Shown: in pieces, positions 33,135 to 42,307 of the stretch | Numbering within the stretch: the stretch's first letter is position 1 | Layout: the number at the start of each line of letters is the position of its first letter | Source: Nocardioides sp. HDW12B | GTDB lineage: Bacteria; Actinomycetota; Actinomycetes; Propionibacteriales; Nocardioidaceae | Length of the DNA stretch: 64,000 nt | Direction of reading: 5' to 3' | Assembly (NCBI RefSeq): GCF_011299595.1 | Contig: NZ_CP049867.1 | Location: forward strand, 1,674,001-1,738,000 | Notes under the pieces: model-generated | The model's database searches: none | Seen by the model: the letters and a program-made list of their open reading frames with translations, nothing else | Told to the model about the DNA's origin: nothing | Position numbers and translations under genes: made by a program

Positions 33135-34474
33135 CGGAGGTCTCCCTGCTCGGGGCGGACGGTGGAGTCGGAGGCGGTCGGCCGGACTGCACCGGGGGAG
33201 TCGTCGCCGAGCGTCTTGGCGAGCTGACGTCGTCCCCGGTCGGCCAGCCAGCCGGAGCCGGCGAGGATCAGTCCCATGAGCAGGAACAGCCAGGCGCCGT
33301 CGATGATCTGGGCGAAGACCGCGAAGCTCTGCACGGTGGTGAACAGCACCAGCGCGACGAGCGCGATGACGGTCAGCTCGGTGCGGTCGCGCAGCACCCC
33401 CAGGGCGGCGACCCCGGCGCTGACGGCGAGGTAGCCGAGCACCGCGACGGCGGCGTGGGCCCAGTCGACCAGCCCGACGTCGCTGGCGTCGGCGCCCGCG
33501 TCCCAGAGGACGAGGACGACGGCCAGGCCGGTGACGCCGAGGGCGGCGAGCGGCTCCCAGGCCAGCCGGCGACGGGTCTCGACAGGCTCGACCGGCGAAC
33601 GAAGGGTGACGACGACCGCGGCGAGGGCGAGCAGTGTCGCAACGACGACGGTGGTGACGAGCCGCGGGGTCCAGACGGCGGCGTGGCCCTCGACGAAGGG
33701 CAGGGCGGCCGCGAACAGGGCGCCGAGGAGGACGACGACGCCGGCCACCCGCCACGGGCTCGCCAGGTCGGGGGCGCCGGCGGGGCGTGGCCCGGACCGG
33801 TCGTGGAGGGTGGCGACAGCGACCGCACCGACGCCCGCGGCGCAGATCACGAGCAGGATGCCGAGCACCGTCGGCTCGTCCAGCGCGGCGCTCCACACCA
33901 GCCAGGTGAACCCGGCGGTGACGCCGAGCACGACCGGCGCCGCGGCGCGCACGAGGTAGCCGTGCAGCAGTGCTCCGAGCGCCCAGACCCCGACCAGCCG
34001 CGGCTCGTACGCCGGCACCTGGAGGCTCTGCGCGGCCTGGAAGACGACCGCTCCGAAGAGCAGCGCCGCCAGCAGCCGTCCGGCGTGCACCACGGGTGAG
34101 GGCACCGGGCCGCCGTGGGCCCGGCGGGCCGCGAGCAGCTCGGCACCGACCGTGACCGCGACCCAGATCGTCGCGACGACGCCGAAGCGGGTCAGCGGCG
34201 TGAACCGGTCGAGGTTGGCCGCGACCAGCCAGATCAGGCCGAAGCCGACGAAGACCGCGCCGAGCGCGAGGAGCAGCCGGGCGAGGCCGAGGGTGCGGGT
34301 GGCGTGGTAGCGGGTCACGAGGGCCTGCGCCTGCCACGGCGCGATCAGCCCCTCGCGCTGCCACTCGACGACCTGCGAGCTCAACCACGTGAGGTGGCCG
34401 GGCGTGACCGGGTGCGTGGGGTGCTGCTCAGGCAGCGGGGGCTGGGTGGCCCGCACGGGAGATGAGGTGCTCAT
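33131..34474 (-). CDS. DUF2157 multi-pass membrane protein
   Basis: A 447-residue protein. It has a short cytoplasmic N-terminal domain (HLTWLSSQVVEWQREGLIAP, typical of DUF2157) followed by about a dozen hydrophobic helices from residue 60 onward (for example LLLALGAVFVGFGLIWLVAA). The ATG at 34474 has GGAGG directly upstream. A segment RSPVEPVETRRRLAWEPL in the third quarter looks derived from the GTCTCGAC repeat. It is coupled to the downstream GDYXXLXY gene. Confidence 0.83.
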   Translation of the reverse strand: MSTSSPVRATQPPLPEQHPTHPVTPGHLTWLSSQVVEWQREGLIAPWQAQALVTRYHATRTLGLARLLLALGAVFVGFGLIWLVAANLDRFTPLTRFGVVATIWVAVTVGAELLAARRAHGGPVPSPVVHAGRLLAALLFGAVVFQAAQSLQVPAYEPRLVGVWALGALLHGYLVRAAAPVVLGVTAGFTWLVWSAALDEPTVLGILLVICAAGVGAVAVATLHDRSGPRPAGAPDLASPWRVAGVVVLLGALFAAALPFVEGHAAVWTPRLVTTVVVATLLALAAVVVTLRSPVEPVETRRRLAWEPLAALGVTGLAVVLVLWDAGADASDVGLVDWAHAAVAVLGYLAVSAGVAALGVLRDRTELTVIALVALVLFTTVQSFAVFAQIIDGAWLFLLMGLILAGSGWLADRGRRQLAKTLGDDSPGAVRPTASDSTVRPEQGDLR

Positions 34475-34550
34475 ACCTCCAGCGTCGTCCGACGAGGGCC
34501 CCGGCGCCTGAGCAGGAGTACTCAACTCCCGATGACAGCCGGCCCCACTT

Positions 34551-34718
34551 CGGCATGTCACACGGGGTTCTCGGCATGTAACGCGGGGTTATGGACGCCT
34601 CGCAAGGCGCACAACCCGCGCCACCCGTCCACAACGCTCGGTCGGATGCGGTATGACGACGCGCACTCGGTCAGATGCGGTACGCCGACGCGCACTCGGT
34701 CATAGGCCGTACGCCGCC
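34551..34718. repeat. Repeat-rich intergenic region: dispersed element copy 2 and 29-bp tandem repeat
   Basis: CGGCATGTnACnCGGGGTTnT occurs twice in tandem (34551-34571, 34572-34592). The second is the start of the dispersed element (34575-34640) also found at 32442. It is followed by a 29-base tandem unit beginning CTCGGTCGGATGCGGTA (34637-34665, 34666-34694, and a partial third copy from 34695). No gene is apparent between the DUF2157 start and the fadA5 stop. Confidence 0.8.
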
Positions 34719-34744
34719 CCGCGACCCGGCGCCCTGGGAGCGAC

Positions 34745-36004
<1,260 letters not shown>

Positions 36005-36031
36005 TCACCCCGGCTTGTGTGCCAAGGTGAC

Positions 36032-36045
36032 TAGAACGTGTTCCA
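36032..36045. promoter_or_regulatory. KstR box upstream of cyp125
   Basis: TAGAACGTGTTCCA fits every defined position of TnnAACnnGTTnnA. It ends 36 bases before the cyp125 GTG. With the box at 35943 it should allow steroid-CoA-responsive repression of both divergent genes. Confidence 0.85.
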
Positions 36046-36081
36046 CTTTGCACGGCAGACGACCTGACTCATGGAGGACCT

Positions 36082-37305
36082 GTGAGCGCACCCCAGCCCG
36101 GCTTCGACCCCACCGACCCCGACGTCAACGAGGCCGGGTTCCCTCACGAGCAGCTGGCGCAGATGCGTCGTACGGCGCCCGTGTCGTGGGTCGAGCAGGT
36201 CCCCGAGGCCTACGCGGGCTTCGAGAACGCCCCGGGCTACTGGGCGGTGAGCCGGCACGCCGACGTGGCGGCGGTGTCGAAGGACAACAAGAACTTCTCC
36301 ACCCGCGAGAACGGCGCCATCATCCGCTTCGCGCCCGACATGACGCGCGAGCAGGTCGAGGTCCAGAGCGTCATGCTCATCAACCACGACGCCCCCGAGC
36401 ACACCCGCTACCGCCAGGTCATCTCGCGCGGCTTCACTCCGCGGGCGATCAACGCGCTGCGCGACGACCTCGAGAAGCGCACCCACCAGATCGTCGCCGC
36501 CGCCCGCGACAAGGGGCACGGCAACTTCGTCGAGGACATCGCCGCCGAGCTGCCGCTCCAGGCGATCGCCGACCTGCTCGGCGTGCCCCAGGAGGACCGG
36601 GCCAAGCTCTTCGACTGGTCGAACCAGATGATGGGCTACGACGACCCGGAGTACGACGTCGACCCCGAGGCCGCCTCGATCGAGATCCTCATGTACTTCA
36701 TGGCGATGGCCGAGGACCGCAAGGCCAACCCCCGCGACGACCTCGTGACCAAGCTGATCAGCGCCGACGTCGACGGCCACGAGCTGAGCGCCGACGAGTT
36801 CGGCTACTTCGTCATCCTGCTGACCGTCGCCGGCAACGAGACCACCCGCAACGCGATCACCCACGGCATGCACGCCTTCTTCCAGAACCCCGACCAGTGG
36901 GAGCTGTTCAAGGCCGAGCGGCCCGCGTCGACGTACGACGAGGTGATCCGCTGGGCGACCCCGGTCACCGTCTTCCAGCGCACCGCACTCAACGACTGCC
37001 AGGTCGGCGGACAGGCCGTGCGCAAGGGCGAGCGCGTGGGGCTGTTCTACGCCTCGGCCAACCACGACGAGGACGTCTTCACCGACCCGCACCGCTTCGA
37101 CATCACGCGGACGCCCAACCCGCACGTCGCGTTCGGCGGGCACGGCGCGCACTACTGCATCGGGGCGAACCTCGCGCGGATGGAGGTCGAGCTCGCCTTC
37201 AACATCATCGCCGACCTGATCCCCGACATCGCCCAGGCAGGCGAGCCCCGCCGACTGCGGCACGGGTGGATCAACGGGATCAAGGAGCTCCAGGTCACCT
37301 ACTGA
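36082..37305 (+). CDS. cyp125: Steroid C26(27)-monooxygenase CYP125
   Basis: A 407-residue cytochrome P450. It has the I-helix oxygen-activation segment TVAGNETTRNAITHG, the ExxR motif in YDEVIRWATPV, and heme-ligand Cys359 in FGGHGAHYCIGANLARME. CYP125 oxidises the terminal methyl of the sterol side chain to the acid, the first side-chain step. The GTG at 36082 has GGAGG five bases upstream. The length is shorter than M. tuberculosis CYP125A1 (433) mainly at the N-terminus. Position, KstR boxes and pairing with fadA5 support CYP125 over CYP124 or CYP142. Confidence 0.9.
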   Translation: MSAPQPGFDPTDPDVNEAGFPHEQLAQMRRTAPVSWVEQVPEAYAGFENAPGYWAVSRHADVAAVSKDNKNFSTRENGAIIRFAPDMTREQVEVQSVMLINHDAPEHTRYRQVISRGFTPRAINALRDDLEKRTHQIVAAARDKGHGNFVEDIAAELPLQAIADLLGVPQEDRAKLFDWSNQMMGYDDPEYDVDPEAASIEILMYFMAMAEDRKANPRDDLVTKLISADVDGHELSADEFGYFVILLTVAGNETTRNAITHGMHAFFQNPDQWELFKAERPASTYDEVIRWATPVTVFQRTALNDCQVGGQAVRKGERVGLFYASANHDEDVFTDPHRFDITRTPNPHVAFGGHGAHYCIGANLARMEVELAFNIIADLIPDIAQAGEPRRLRHGWINGIKELQVTY

Positions 37306-37315
37306 GGTCGGCTCC

Positions 37316-37951
37316 TCAGTCGTCCCCGGTGCTCGCGCGGGCTCTCACGCGCCGGGCCTTCGCGCGCACCTTGTCGGCCAGGGCGACCCCGGAGTCGAGC
37401 AGCGCCGCGGCCTGCGGACCTGTCAAGCCGGTCGCGAGATCCGCGACCGTGACGTCGTGGGCCGGGCGGTCGAGCACCTCGACCTCGTCGCCGGCCCCGA
37501 CGCTGCCCTCACGCACCACCCGGCACATCGCGCCGACGCGTCCGGTGGCGTTGAAGTCGAGGTGGAAGCCGTCCACGCCGACCCGCTGCGCGAGGTTCTT
37601 GCACGGCGTGCGGGGCTTGCGGACCTCGAGCTCCACCTCGCCCACGCGCCAGCGCTCGCCGATCTGGGCGCCGGTCACGTCGAGGCCGGACACCCGCAGG
37701 TTCTCCCCGAAGAACCCGGCCGGCACCTCGCGCCCCAGGACCTCGGCGAAGTGGGCCGCGTCCTCGTCGGCGTACACGTAGACCGCGGCGTCGGGACCGC
37801 CGTGGCTCGAGTCGATCTGCGTGTCGCCGTCCAGCCCCAGCGGGCCGACCGCAACGCGACCGGAGGCGGGACGCTTGTCGATGGCGGTGTCGTGGTACCA
37901 CCCCGGGCGCACCTCGTGGACGACGCACACCGCGGTCACCCTCGACGACAT
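37316..37951 (-). CDS. MOSC-domain protein (YiiM-like)
   Basis: A 211-residue MOSC domain protein. It has GPLGLDGDTQIDSSHGGPDAAVYVY, FGENLRVSGLDVTGAQIGER, and the conserved Cys in EVRKPRTPCKNLAQR. MOSC proteins are molybdenum cofactor carriers or sulfur-transfer proteins; the YiiM type reduces N-hydroxylated compounds. It could serve molybdoenzymes such as the one at 30219, but nothing in the context proves this. The start is the ATG at 37951 with GAGGG upstream. Confidence 0.85.
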   Translation of the reverse strand: MSSRVTAVCVVHEVRPGWYHDTAIDKRPASGRVAVGPLGLDGDTQIDSSHGGPDAAVYVYADEDAAHFAEVLGREVPAGFFGENLRVSGLDVTGAQIGERWRVGEVELEVRKPRTPCKNLAQRVGVDGFHLDFNATGRVGAMCRVVREGSVGAGDEVEVLDRPAHDVTVADLATGLTGPQAAALLDSGVALADKVRAKARRVRARASTGDD

Positions 37952-38000
37952 GCCCTCACCCTGCCACGCGCCCGACCGCCGGCGGAGCGTCGTACGGCGA

Positions 38001-38768
38001 TCAGTCGCGGGCGGTGAGGACGAGCGGGCCGTCGGGGGTGATGGCGATGGTGTGCTCGGAGTGCGCACCGCGCGAGCCGTCGGCGCTGCGCAGGGTCCAG
38101 CCGTCAGGGTCGGTGAAGATCTGGTCGGTGGTGGCCAGGAACCACGGCTCGATGGCGATGACCAGGCCCGGCTTGAGGGGGAACCCGCGCCCGGCGCGGC
38201 CGTCGTTGGGGATGTGCGGGTCGCCGTGCATGGTGCGGCCGACGCCGTGCCCGCCGAACTGCGTGTTGATGCGGTAGCCGGCGGCGCGGCCCACGGCCGA
38301 GATGGCTGCGGAGATGTCGCCGACCTTGCCGCCCGGCTGAGCGGCCGCGATGCCGGCGGCCAGCGCCTCCTCGGAGGTGGCGATCAGCTTCTCGTCGCTC
38401 GCGGTGGCGGTGCCGACCACGAAGCTGACGGCGGAGTCGGCGACCCAGCCGTCGACCGACACGGCGAAGTCGAGGCTGACCAGGTCGCCGTCGCGCAGCA
38501 CGTAGTCGTGGGGGAGCCCGTGCAGCACGGCGTCGTTGACGGAGGTGCAGATGACCTTGCCGAAGGGGCTGGCGCCGAAGGACGGGTGGTAGTCGATGTA
38601 GCAGGACTCGGCGCCGCGCTCGCGGATCATGGCGTGCGCCATCTCGTCGATCTCGAGCAGGTTGGTGCCCACCCCGACCTTCGCGGACAGGGTGGTCAGG
38701 ACGTCGGCGACGAAGCGCCCGGCGGGGCGCATCTGCTCGATCTCGGCGGGGGTACGAAGCTCGATCAT
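38001..38768 (-). CDS. map: Methionine aminopeptidase, type I
   Basis: A 255-residue type I methionine aminopeptidase. It has the metal ligands in order: Asp in LVSLDFAVSVDGWVADSAVS (two Asp), His in GGHGVGRTMHGDP, Glu in LVIAIEPW, and Glu in GAHSEHTIAI. It removes N-terminal Met from new proteins. It lacks the N-terminal zinc-finger extension of the eukaryotic-like form. It is probably a second map copy, since a ribosomal-operon copy is usual in actinobacteria, and none of that operon is here. Confidence 0.93.
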   Translation of the reverse strand: MIELRTPAEIEQMRPAGRFVADVLTTLSAKVGVGTNLLEIDEMAHAMIRERGAESCYIDYHPSFGASPFGKVICTSVNDAVLHGLPHDYVLRDGDLVSLDFAVSVDGWVADSAVSFVVGTATASDEKLIATSEEALAAGIAAAQPGGKVGDISAAISAVGRAAGYRINTQFGGHGVGRTMHGDPHIPNDGRAGRGFPLKPGLVIAIEPWFLATTDQIFTDPDGWTLRSADGSRGAHSEHTIAITPDGPLVLTARD

Positions 38769-38808
38769 GGTGCGACGAGGCTATCGGTCCGAGCTGGGGC
38801 GGCGAAAT

Positions 38809-38875
38809 CGTTCAAAAGAACGTTCAGAACCCCGGGCCCGCGTCGTACGACGACTTCTGAACGTTCTTTTGAACG
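38809..38875. repeat. Intergenic inverted repeat, family member 1 (21-25-21)
   Basis: The arm 38809-38829 (CGTTCAAAAGAACGTTCAG plus AA) is perfectly complementary to 38855-38875, with a 25-base loop. It lies between the map start and the ltp3-like stop. The same arm sequence, arm length and loop length occur at 47251-47317 and 53494-53560. It may terminate ltp3 transcription or be a mobile palindromic element. Confidence 0.9.
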
Positions 38876-38881
38876 AGATGT

Positions 38882-40042
38882 TCACGCCGGGCGGGCGGAG
38901 CCGACGACCCACATCGCGAAGAACTGCGAGCCCCCGCCGTAGGCGTGCCCCAGCGCCCGGCGGGCGTCCGGCACCTGGTGCTCCCCAGCGGCACCACGCA
39001 CCTGCAACGCCGCCTCGGCGAACCGGATCATCCCGGACGCACCGATCGGGTTCGACGAGAGCACGCCGCCGGACATGTTCACCGGCAGGTCACCGTCGAG
39101 CGCGGTGGCGCCCGACTGGGTGAGCTTCCACCCCTCGCCCTCATGGGCGAAGCCGAGGTTCTCCAGCCACATCGGCTCGAACCAGGAGAACGGCACGTAG
39201 ATCTCCGCGCAGTCGATCTCGGCGAACGGGTCGGTGATCCCGGCCTGCTTCCACAGCGCCGCGGCCGCGACCTGGCCGGCCTGCGGGTTGACCTGGTCGC
39301 GCTCGGCGGCCGTGGTCGGCTCGGTCCGCATCACCGTGCCGTGGATCCAGGCCGGGTTCGGCGAGGCGGCGGCGGTGTCCTCGTCGGAGATCACCAGCGC
39401 GCAGGCGCCGTCGGAGGACGGGCACGTCTCGTCGTAGCGGATCGGGTCCCAGAGCATCTGCGAGGCCAGCACCGACTCGACGGTGACGTCGGGGTTGCGC
39501 AGGTGCGCGTACTCGTTGCGGTTGGCGTTCTGCCGGTCCTTGGCGGCCACGATCGCGCCGACCTCGACGGGCGCGCCGCTGCGCCGGATGTAGGAGCGCA
39601 CGTGCGGCGCGAAGTAGCCGCCCGCCCCCGCGTGCACCGGCATGATGAACGGCACCGGCACCGACAGGGCCCACATCGCGTTGGACTCCGACTGCTTCTC
39701 GAACGTCACCGCCAGCACCCGCCGGTGGATCCCGGCCTGTACCAGCGAGGCCGCCACGTTGGCGGTCGATCCGCCGACCGACCCCGCGGTGTGCACGCGC
39801 AGCAGCGGCTTGCCCGGCACGCCGAGCGCGTCGCTGAGGAAGAGCTCGGGCATCATCACGCCCTCGAACAGGTCGGGCGCCTTGCCCACCACCACGGCGT
39901 CGATGTCGTCGAAGCCGACGTTCGCGTCGGCCATCGCCCGGTCGACCGCCTCGCGGCAGAGCCCGGCCATCGACACGTCGCCGCGCTTGGCCCGGTAGTG
40001 GGTCTGGCCCACGCCGATGACGGCCGCCAGCTGCTTGCCCAT
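38882..40042 (-). CDS. Ltp3-like lipid-transfer/thiolase-fold protein of sterol side-chain degradation
   Basis: A 386-residue SCP2-type thiolase-like protein. It has AAVIGVGQTHYRAKRGDVSM, VHTAGSVGGSTANVAASLVQ, DGACALVISDE and VNMSGGVLSSNPIGASGMIR, ending RALGHAYGGGSQFF. The usual active Cys of the first motif is replaced (VHTAGS), which fits the aldolase/retro-Claisen-like Ltp group rather than a true thiolase. It is the last gene of DUF35-ltp4-ltp3, the order of Rv3521-Rv3523. The ATG overlaps the upstream stop (TGATG). Confidence 0.85.
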   Translation of the reverse strand: MGKQLAAVIGVGQTHYRAKRGDVSMAGLCREAVDRAMADANVGFDDIDAVVVGKAPDLFEGVMMPELFLSDALGVPGKPLLRVHTAGSVGGSTANVAASLVQAGIHRRVLAVTFEKQSESNAMWALSVPVPFIMPVHAGAGGYFAPHVRSYIRRSGAPVEVGAIVAAKDRQNANRNEYAHLRNPDVTVESVLASQMLWDPIRYDETCPSSDGACALVISDEDTAAASPNPAWIHGTVMRTEPTTAAERDQVNPQAGQVAAAALWKQAGITDPFAEIDCAEIYVPFSWFEPMWLENLGFAHEGEGWKLTQSGATALDGDLPVNMSGGVLSSNPIGASGMIRFAEAALQVRGAAGEHQVPDARRALGHAYGGGSQFFAMWVVGSARPA

Positions 40043-41106
40043 CAGTTCCCTCCCGGGGTCGCGCCCATGACGCACAGCAGGTTCTGCTGCAGCGCCGGGC
40101 CGGACGTCGCGTGGCCCAGGACCCTGCTCGCCGAGCCGTCGTGGATGCGTCGCGCCGCCTCGCCGATCCGGATCAGCCCCCCGGTGAACATCGGGTTGCC
40201 CGACAGCGAGCCGCCCGACGGGCTGATCGCCGTACTGCCGTTGAGTCCGAGCTCGGCACGCAGCATCAGCTCCTGGTGGCTGAACGGCGCGTGCAGCTCG
40301 GCGACCTCCACCCCCGCGAGGTCGAGCCGCGAGGCCGCTCCGGCCGCGGACGGGGCGCGCGCCAGGTCGCGGAGCGACAGGTTCTGCCCGTCCGAGCGGT
40401 GCTCGAGACCGGTGATCCACGCCGGAGCGTCGTGCACGTCGCGCGCGCGGTCTTCGGCGGCCAGCACGATCGCTGCCGCGCCGTCGGTCACCGGGGCGCA
40501 GTCGTGCTTGCGCAGCGGATCGGCGAACATCGGCTCGGCGAGCAGGTCGTCGACTTCGTGTTCACCTGACAAGATCGCCCACGGGTTGGCGCGCGCGTCC
40601 GAGCGGGAGCGAGCCACCACGGACGCCAGGTCCTCCTGCGACCAGGCCCCGGACTCGAGCCCGAGCCGTGCCTGCATCGCCGCGATCGAGACCGTGTCCG
40701 GCCACAGCGGCGTGAGCACGTAGGGGTCGAGCTGCAGCGCCAGCACGCGCCGCAGCACGCCGGCCGACGACTTGCCGAAGCCGTAGACGACCGCGGTGTC
40801 GACCTCGCCGGTCTGGATCTTCACCCACGCCTCGTAGAGCGCCCACGCCGCGTCCATCTCGACGTGCGACTCGTTGACCGGCGGCAGCGTGCCGATCGCG
40901 TCCACCGCGGAGACGAACGAGAACGCCCGCCCGGCCAGGTAGTCCGAGGACCCCGAGCACCAGAAGCCGATGTCGTCCTTCGTCCAGCCGGTCTGCTCCC
41001 ACAGCTCGCCGAAGATCGGCACCAGCAGCTCGACCATCGACGGGGACCCGTCGAAGTGAGCCGTCTGCCGCTGGGCGAAGCCCACCACGGCCACGTCGCG
41101 CGCCAT
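40042..41106 (-). CDS. Ltp4-like lipid-transfer/thiolase-fold protein
   Basis: A 354-residue thiolase-like protein, the same length as M. tuberculosis Rv3522. It has ARDVAVVGFAQRQTAHFDGS, WCSGSSDYLAGRAFSFVSAV, PPVNESHVEMDAAWALYEAW, DGAAAIVLAAEDR and SPSGGSLSGNPMFTGGLIRI. Classical thiolase Cys residues are absent. Such Ltp proteins work with DUF35 partners as side-chain aldolases. It is coupled on both sides by one-base TGATG overlaps, suggesting a complex with the DUF35 and Ltp3-like products. Confidence 0.85.
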   Translation of the reverse strand: MARDVAVVGFAQRQTAHFDGSPSMVELLVPIFGELWEQTGWTKDDIGFWCSGSSDYLAGRAFSFVSAVDAIGTLPPVNESHVEMDAAWALYEAWVKIQTGEVDTAVVYGFGKSSAGVLRRVLALQLDPYVLTPLWPDTVSIAAMQARLGLESGAWSQEDLASVVARSRSDARANPWAILSGEHEVDDLLAEPMFADPLRKHDCAPVTDGAAAIVLAAEDRARDVHDAPAWITGLEHRSDGQNLSLRDLARAPSAAGAASRLDLAGVEVAELHAPFSHQELMLRAELGLNGSTAISPSGGSLSGNPMFTGGLIRIGEAARRIHDGSASRVLGHATSGPALQQNLLCVMGATPGGN

Positions 41107-42209
41107 CAGAGGTGCGCCCGGAACGACTCGAAGTCGGCGTCCGGCTCCCCGGTCGGCTCGAAGTGCAGGATGTTCTCCACCGTCGTGCCCCACTCCTCAC
41201 GTGGCTTCCACACCGCCTTCACGCGCATCCCCATCCGCACCTCGTCGGCGGCGACGCCCTGGATGAGGTGCAGGAAGCCGATGTCCGCGCCCTCGAGCAG
41301 CACGTACGCCGAGACGTACGGCGGCGTGATCTTCTGGCCCAGGAACGGCACGTTCACCACGCAGTACGTCGTCACGATGCCGTGGTCGGGCAGCTCGACC
41401 TCGTCGGTCGTCGGCACTCCGTCGACCGGGCAGGCGCCGCGGGGCGGGACGTAGACCTTCTGGCACGCCGGGCAGCGCTGGCCGAGGATCCGGCCCTCGG
41501 CGAGGCCGCGGAAGAACGCGGACTCCTCGGGGGAGGCCTCGTAGACGTAGTCGAGCTCGACGGGGGTGACGATCCCGGTCACGGGGTCGGACTCGGAGGC
41601 GGTGGGCGCGTTGCCTGCGCCCGAGGGGGTCGCGCCGTCCAACCACCCTCGCTCCTTCGTCGCTCGGGGGCCAGGCCCATCCACGGCCGGCGCGGCACCC
41701 TCGGCGCCCGGCTCCGTAGCCCCGTACCGTTCCCTGCCAGCCGCCGCGACGGGTTCGAAGAAGCGGATGTCGGTGATGTGGCCCTGGGGGGTGTCGGACC
41801 AGACGGCGCGGACCGTCATGCCGGTGGTGAGGGCGGAGGGGCCGGAGGCCTTGACGGCGTGGAGGAGGGGGGCGGTGGCGCCGTCGAGGGTGATGAGGGC
41901 GAAGGCGAAGGGCTCGGCGACGGGCTGGCCGGCGACGGGCTCGGACACCCAGGTCCAGGTGACGACCGTGCCGTGGTCGGCGACGGGGACGAGGTCGTCG
42001 GTGCTCAGGGGGGCGTAGGTGACGGGGTCGAACTCGACCGGGGGGACGACGACGCGGTCGTCCGACGTACGGATGCCGACGACGCGGCGCTCGCGCAGGC
42101 CGGTCATGAAGGCGCCGAGGACCGGTCCGGTCGAGCGGGTGTAGTCGAAGGCCACCCGGAGGGGGGCCGACAGGACGCGACCGGAGTCGGTGGCGGGGGC
42201 GGCGGTCAT
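41106..42209 (-). CDS. Two-domain DUF35 (OB-fold) partner protein, Rv3521-type
   Basis: A 367-residue protein with two DUF35-like halves. The first (about 25-165) lacks the Zn-ribbon cysteines (FMTGLRERRVVGIRTSDD). The second (about 225-365) keeps FFRGLAEGRILGQRCPACQK and PPRGACPVDG, with three of four Cys. A 60-residue Gly/Pro/Ala-rich linker joins them. DUF35 proteins bring acyl-CoA substrates to Ltp aldolases. It is first in the operon with ltp4 and ltp3, and its start is just downstream of a perfect KstR box. Confidence 0.85.
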   Translation of the reverse strand: MTAAPATDSGRVLSAPLRVAFDYTRSTGPVLGAFMTGLRERRVVGIRTSDDRVVVPPVEFDPVTYAPLSTDDLVPVADHGTVVTWTWVSEPVAGQPVAEPFAFALITLDGATAPLLHAVKASGPSALTTGMTVRAVWSDTPQGHITDIRFFEPVAAAGRERYGATEPGAEGAAPAVDGPGPRATKERGWLDGATPSGAGNAPTASESDPVTGIVTPVELDYVYEASPEESAFFRGLAEGRILGQRCPACQKVYVPPRGACPVDGVPTTDEVELPDHGIVTTYCVVNVPFLGQKITPPYVSAYVLLEGADIGFLHLIQGVAADEVRMGMRVKAVWKPREEWGTTVENILHFEPTGEPDADFESFRAHL

Positions 42210-42217
42210 GTCCGAAA

Positions 42218-42231
42218 TGAAACACGTTCTA
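42218..42231. promoter_or_regulatory. KstR box between the DUF35-ltp operon and the F420-type oxidoreductase
   Basis: TGAAACACGTTCTA matches all defined positions of TnnAACnnGTTnnA. It is 9 bases from the DUF35 gene start and 77 bases from the oppositely directed oxidoreductase start. It therefore overlaps the likely leftward transcription start region and may control both directions. Confidence 0.85.
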
Positions 42232-42307
42232 GTTCTGCACCGCAAGGGCGACCCGCTGCGAGCGACATCACGCCCGGGCGGGACCGTGCCGTGGCAGGGT
42301 GACCGGC

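Noticed and set aside
34637-34718. 29-bp units as a CRISPR or a peptide-coding repeat
   Set aside because: No spacers separate the units. The short open frames across them are repetitive and lack starts or families.
38882-41106. Two classical thiolases
   Set aside because: The thiolase cysteines are missing and the DUF35-Ltp4-Ltp3 order points to aldolase-type Ltp proteins.
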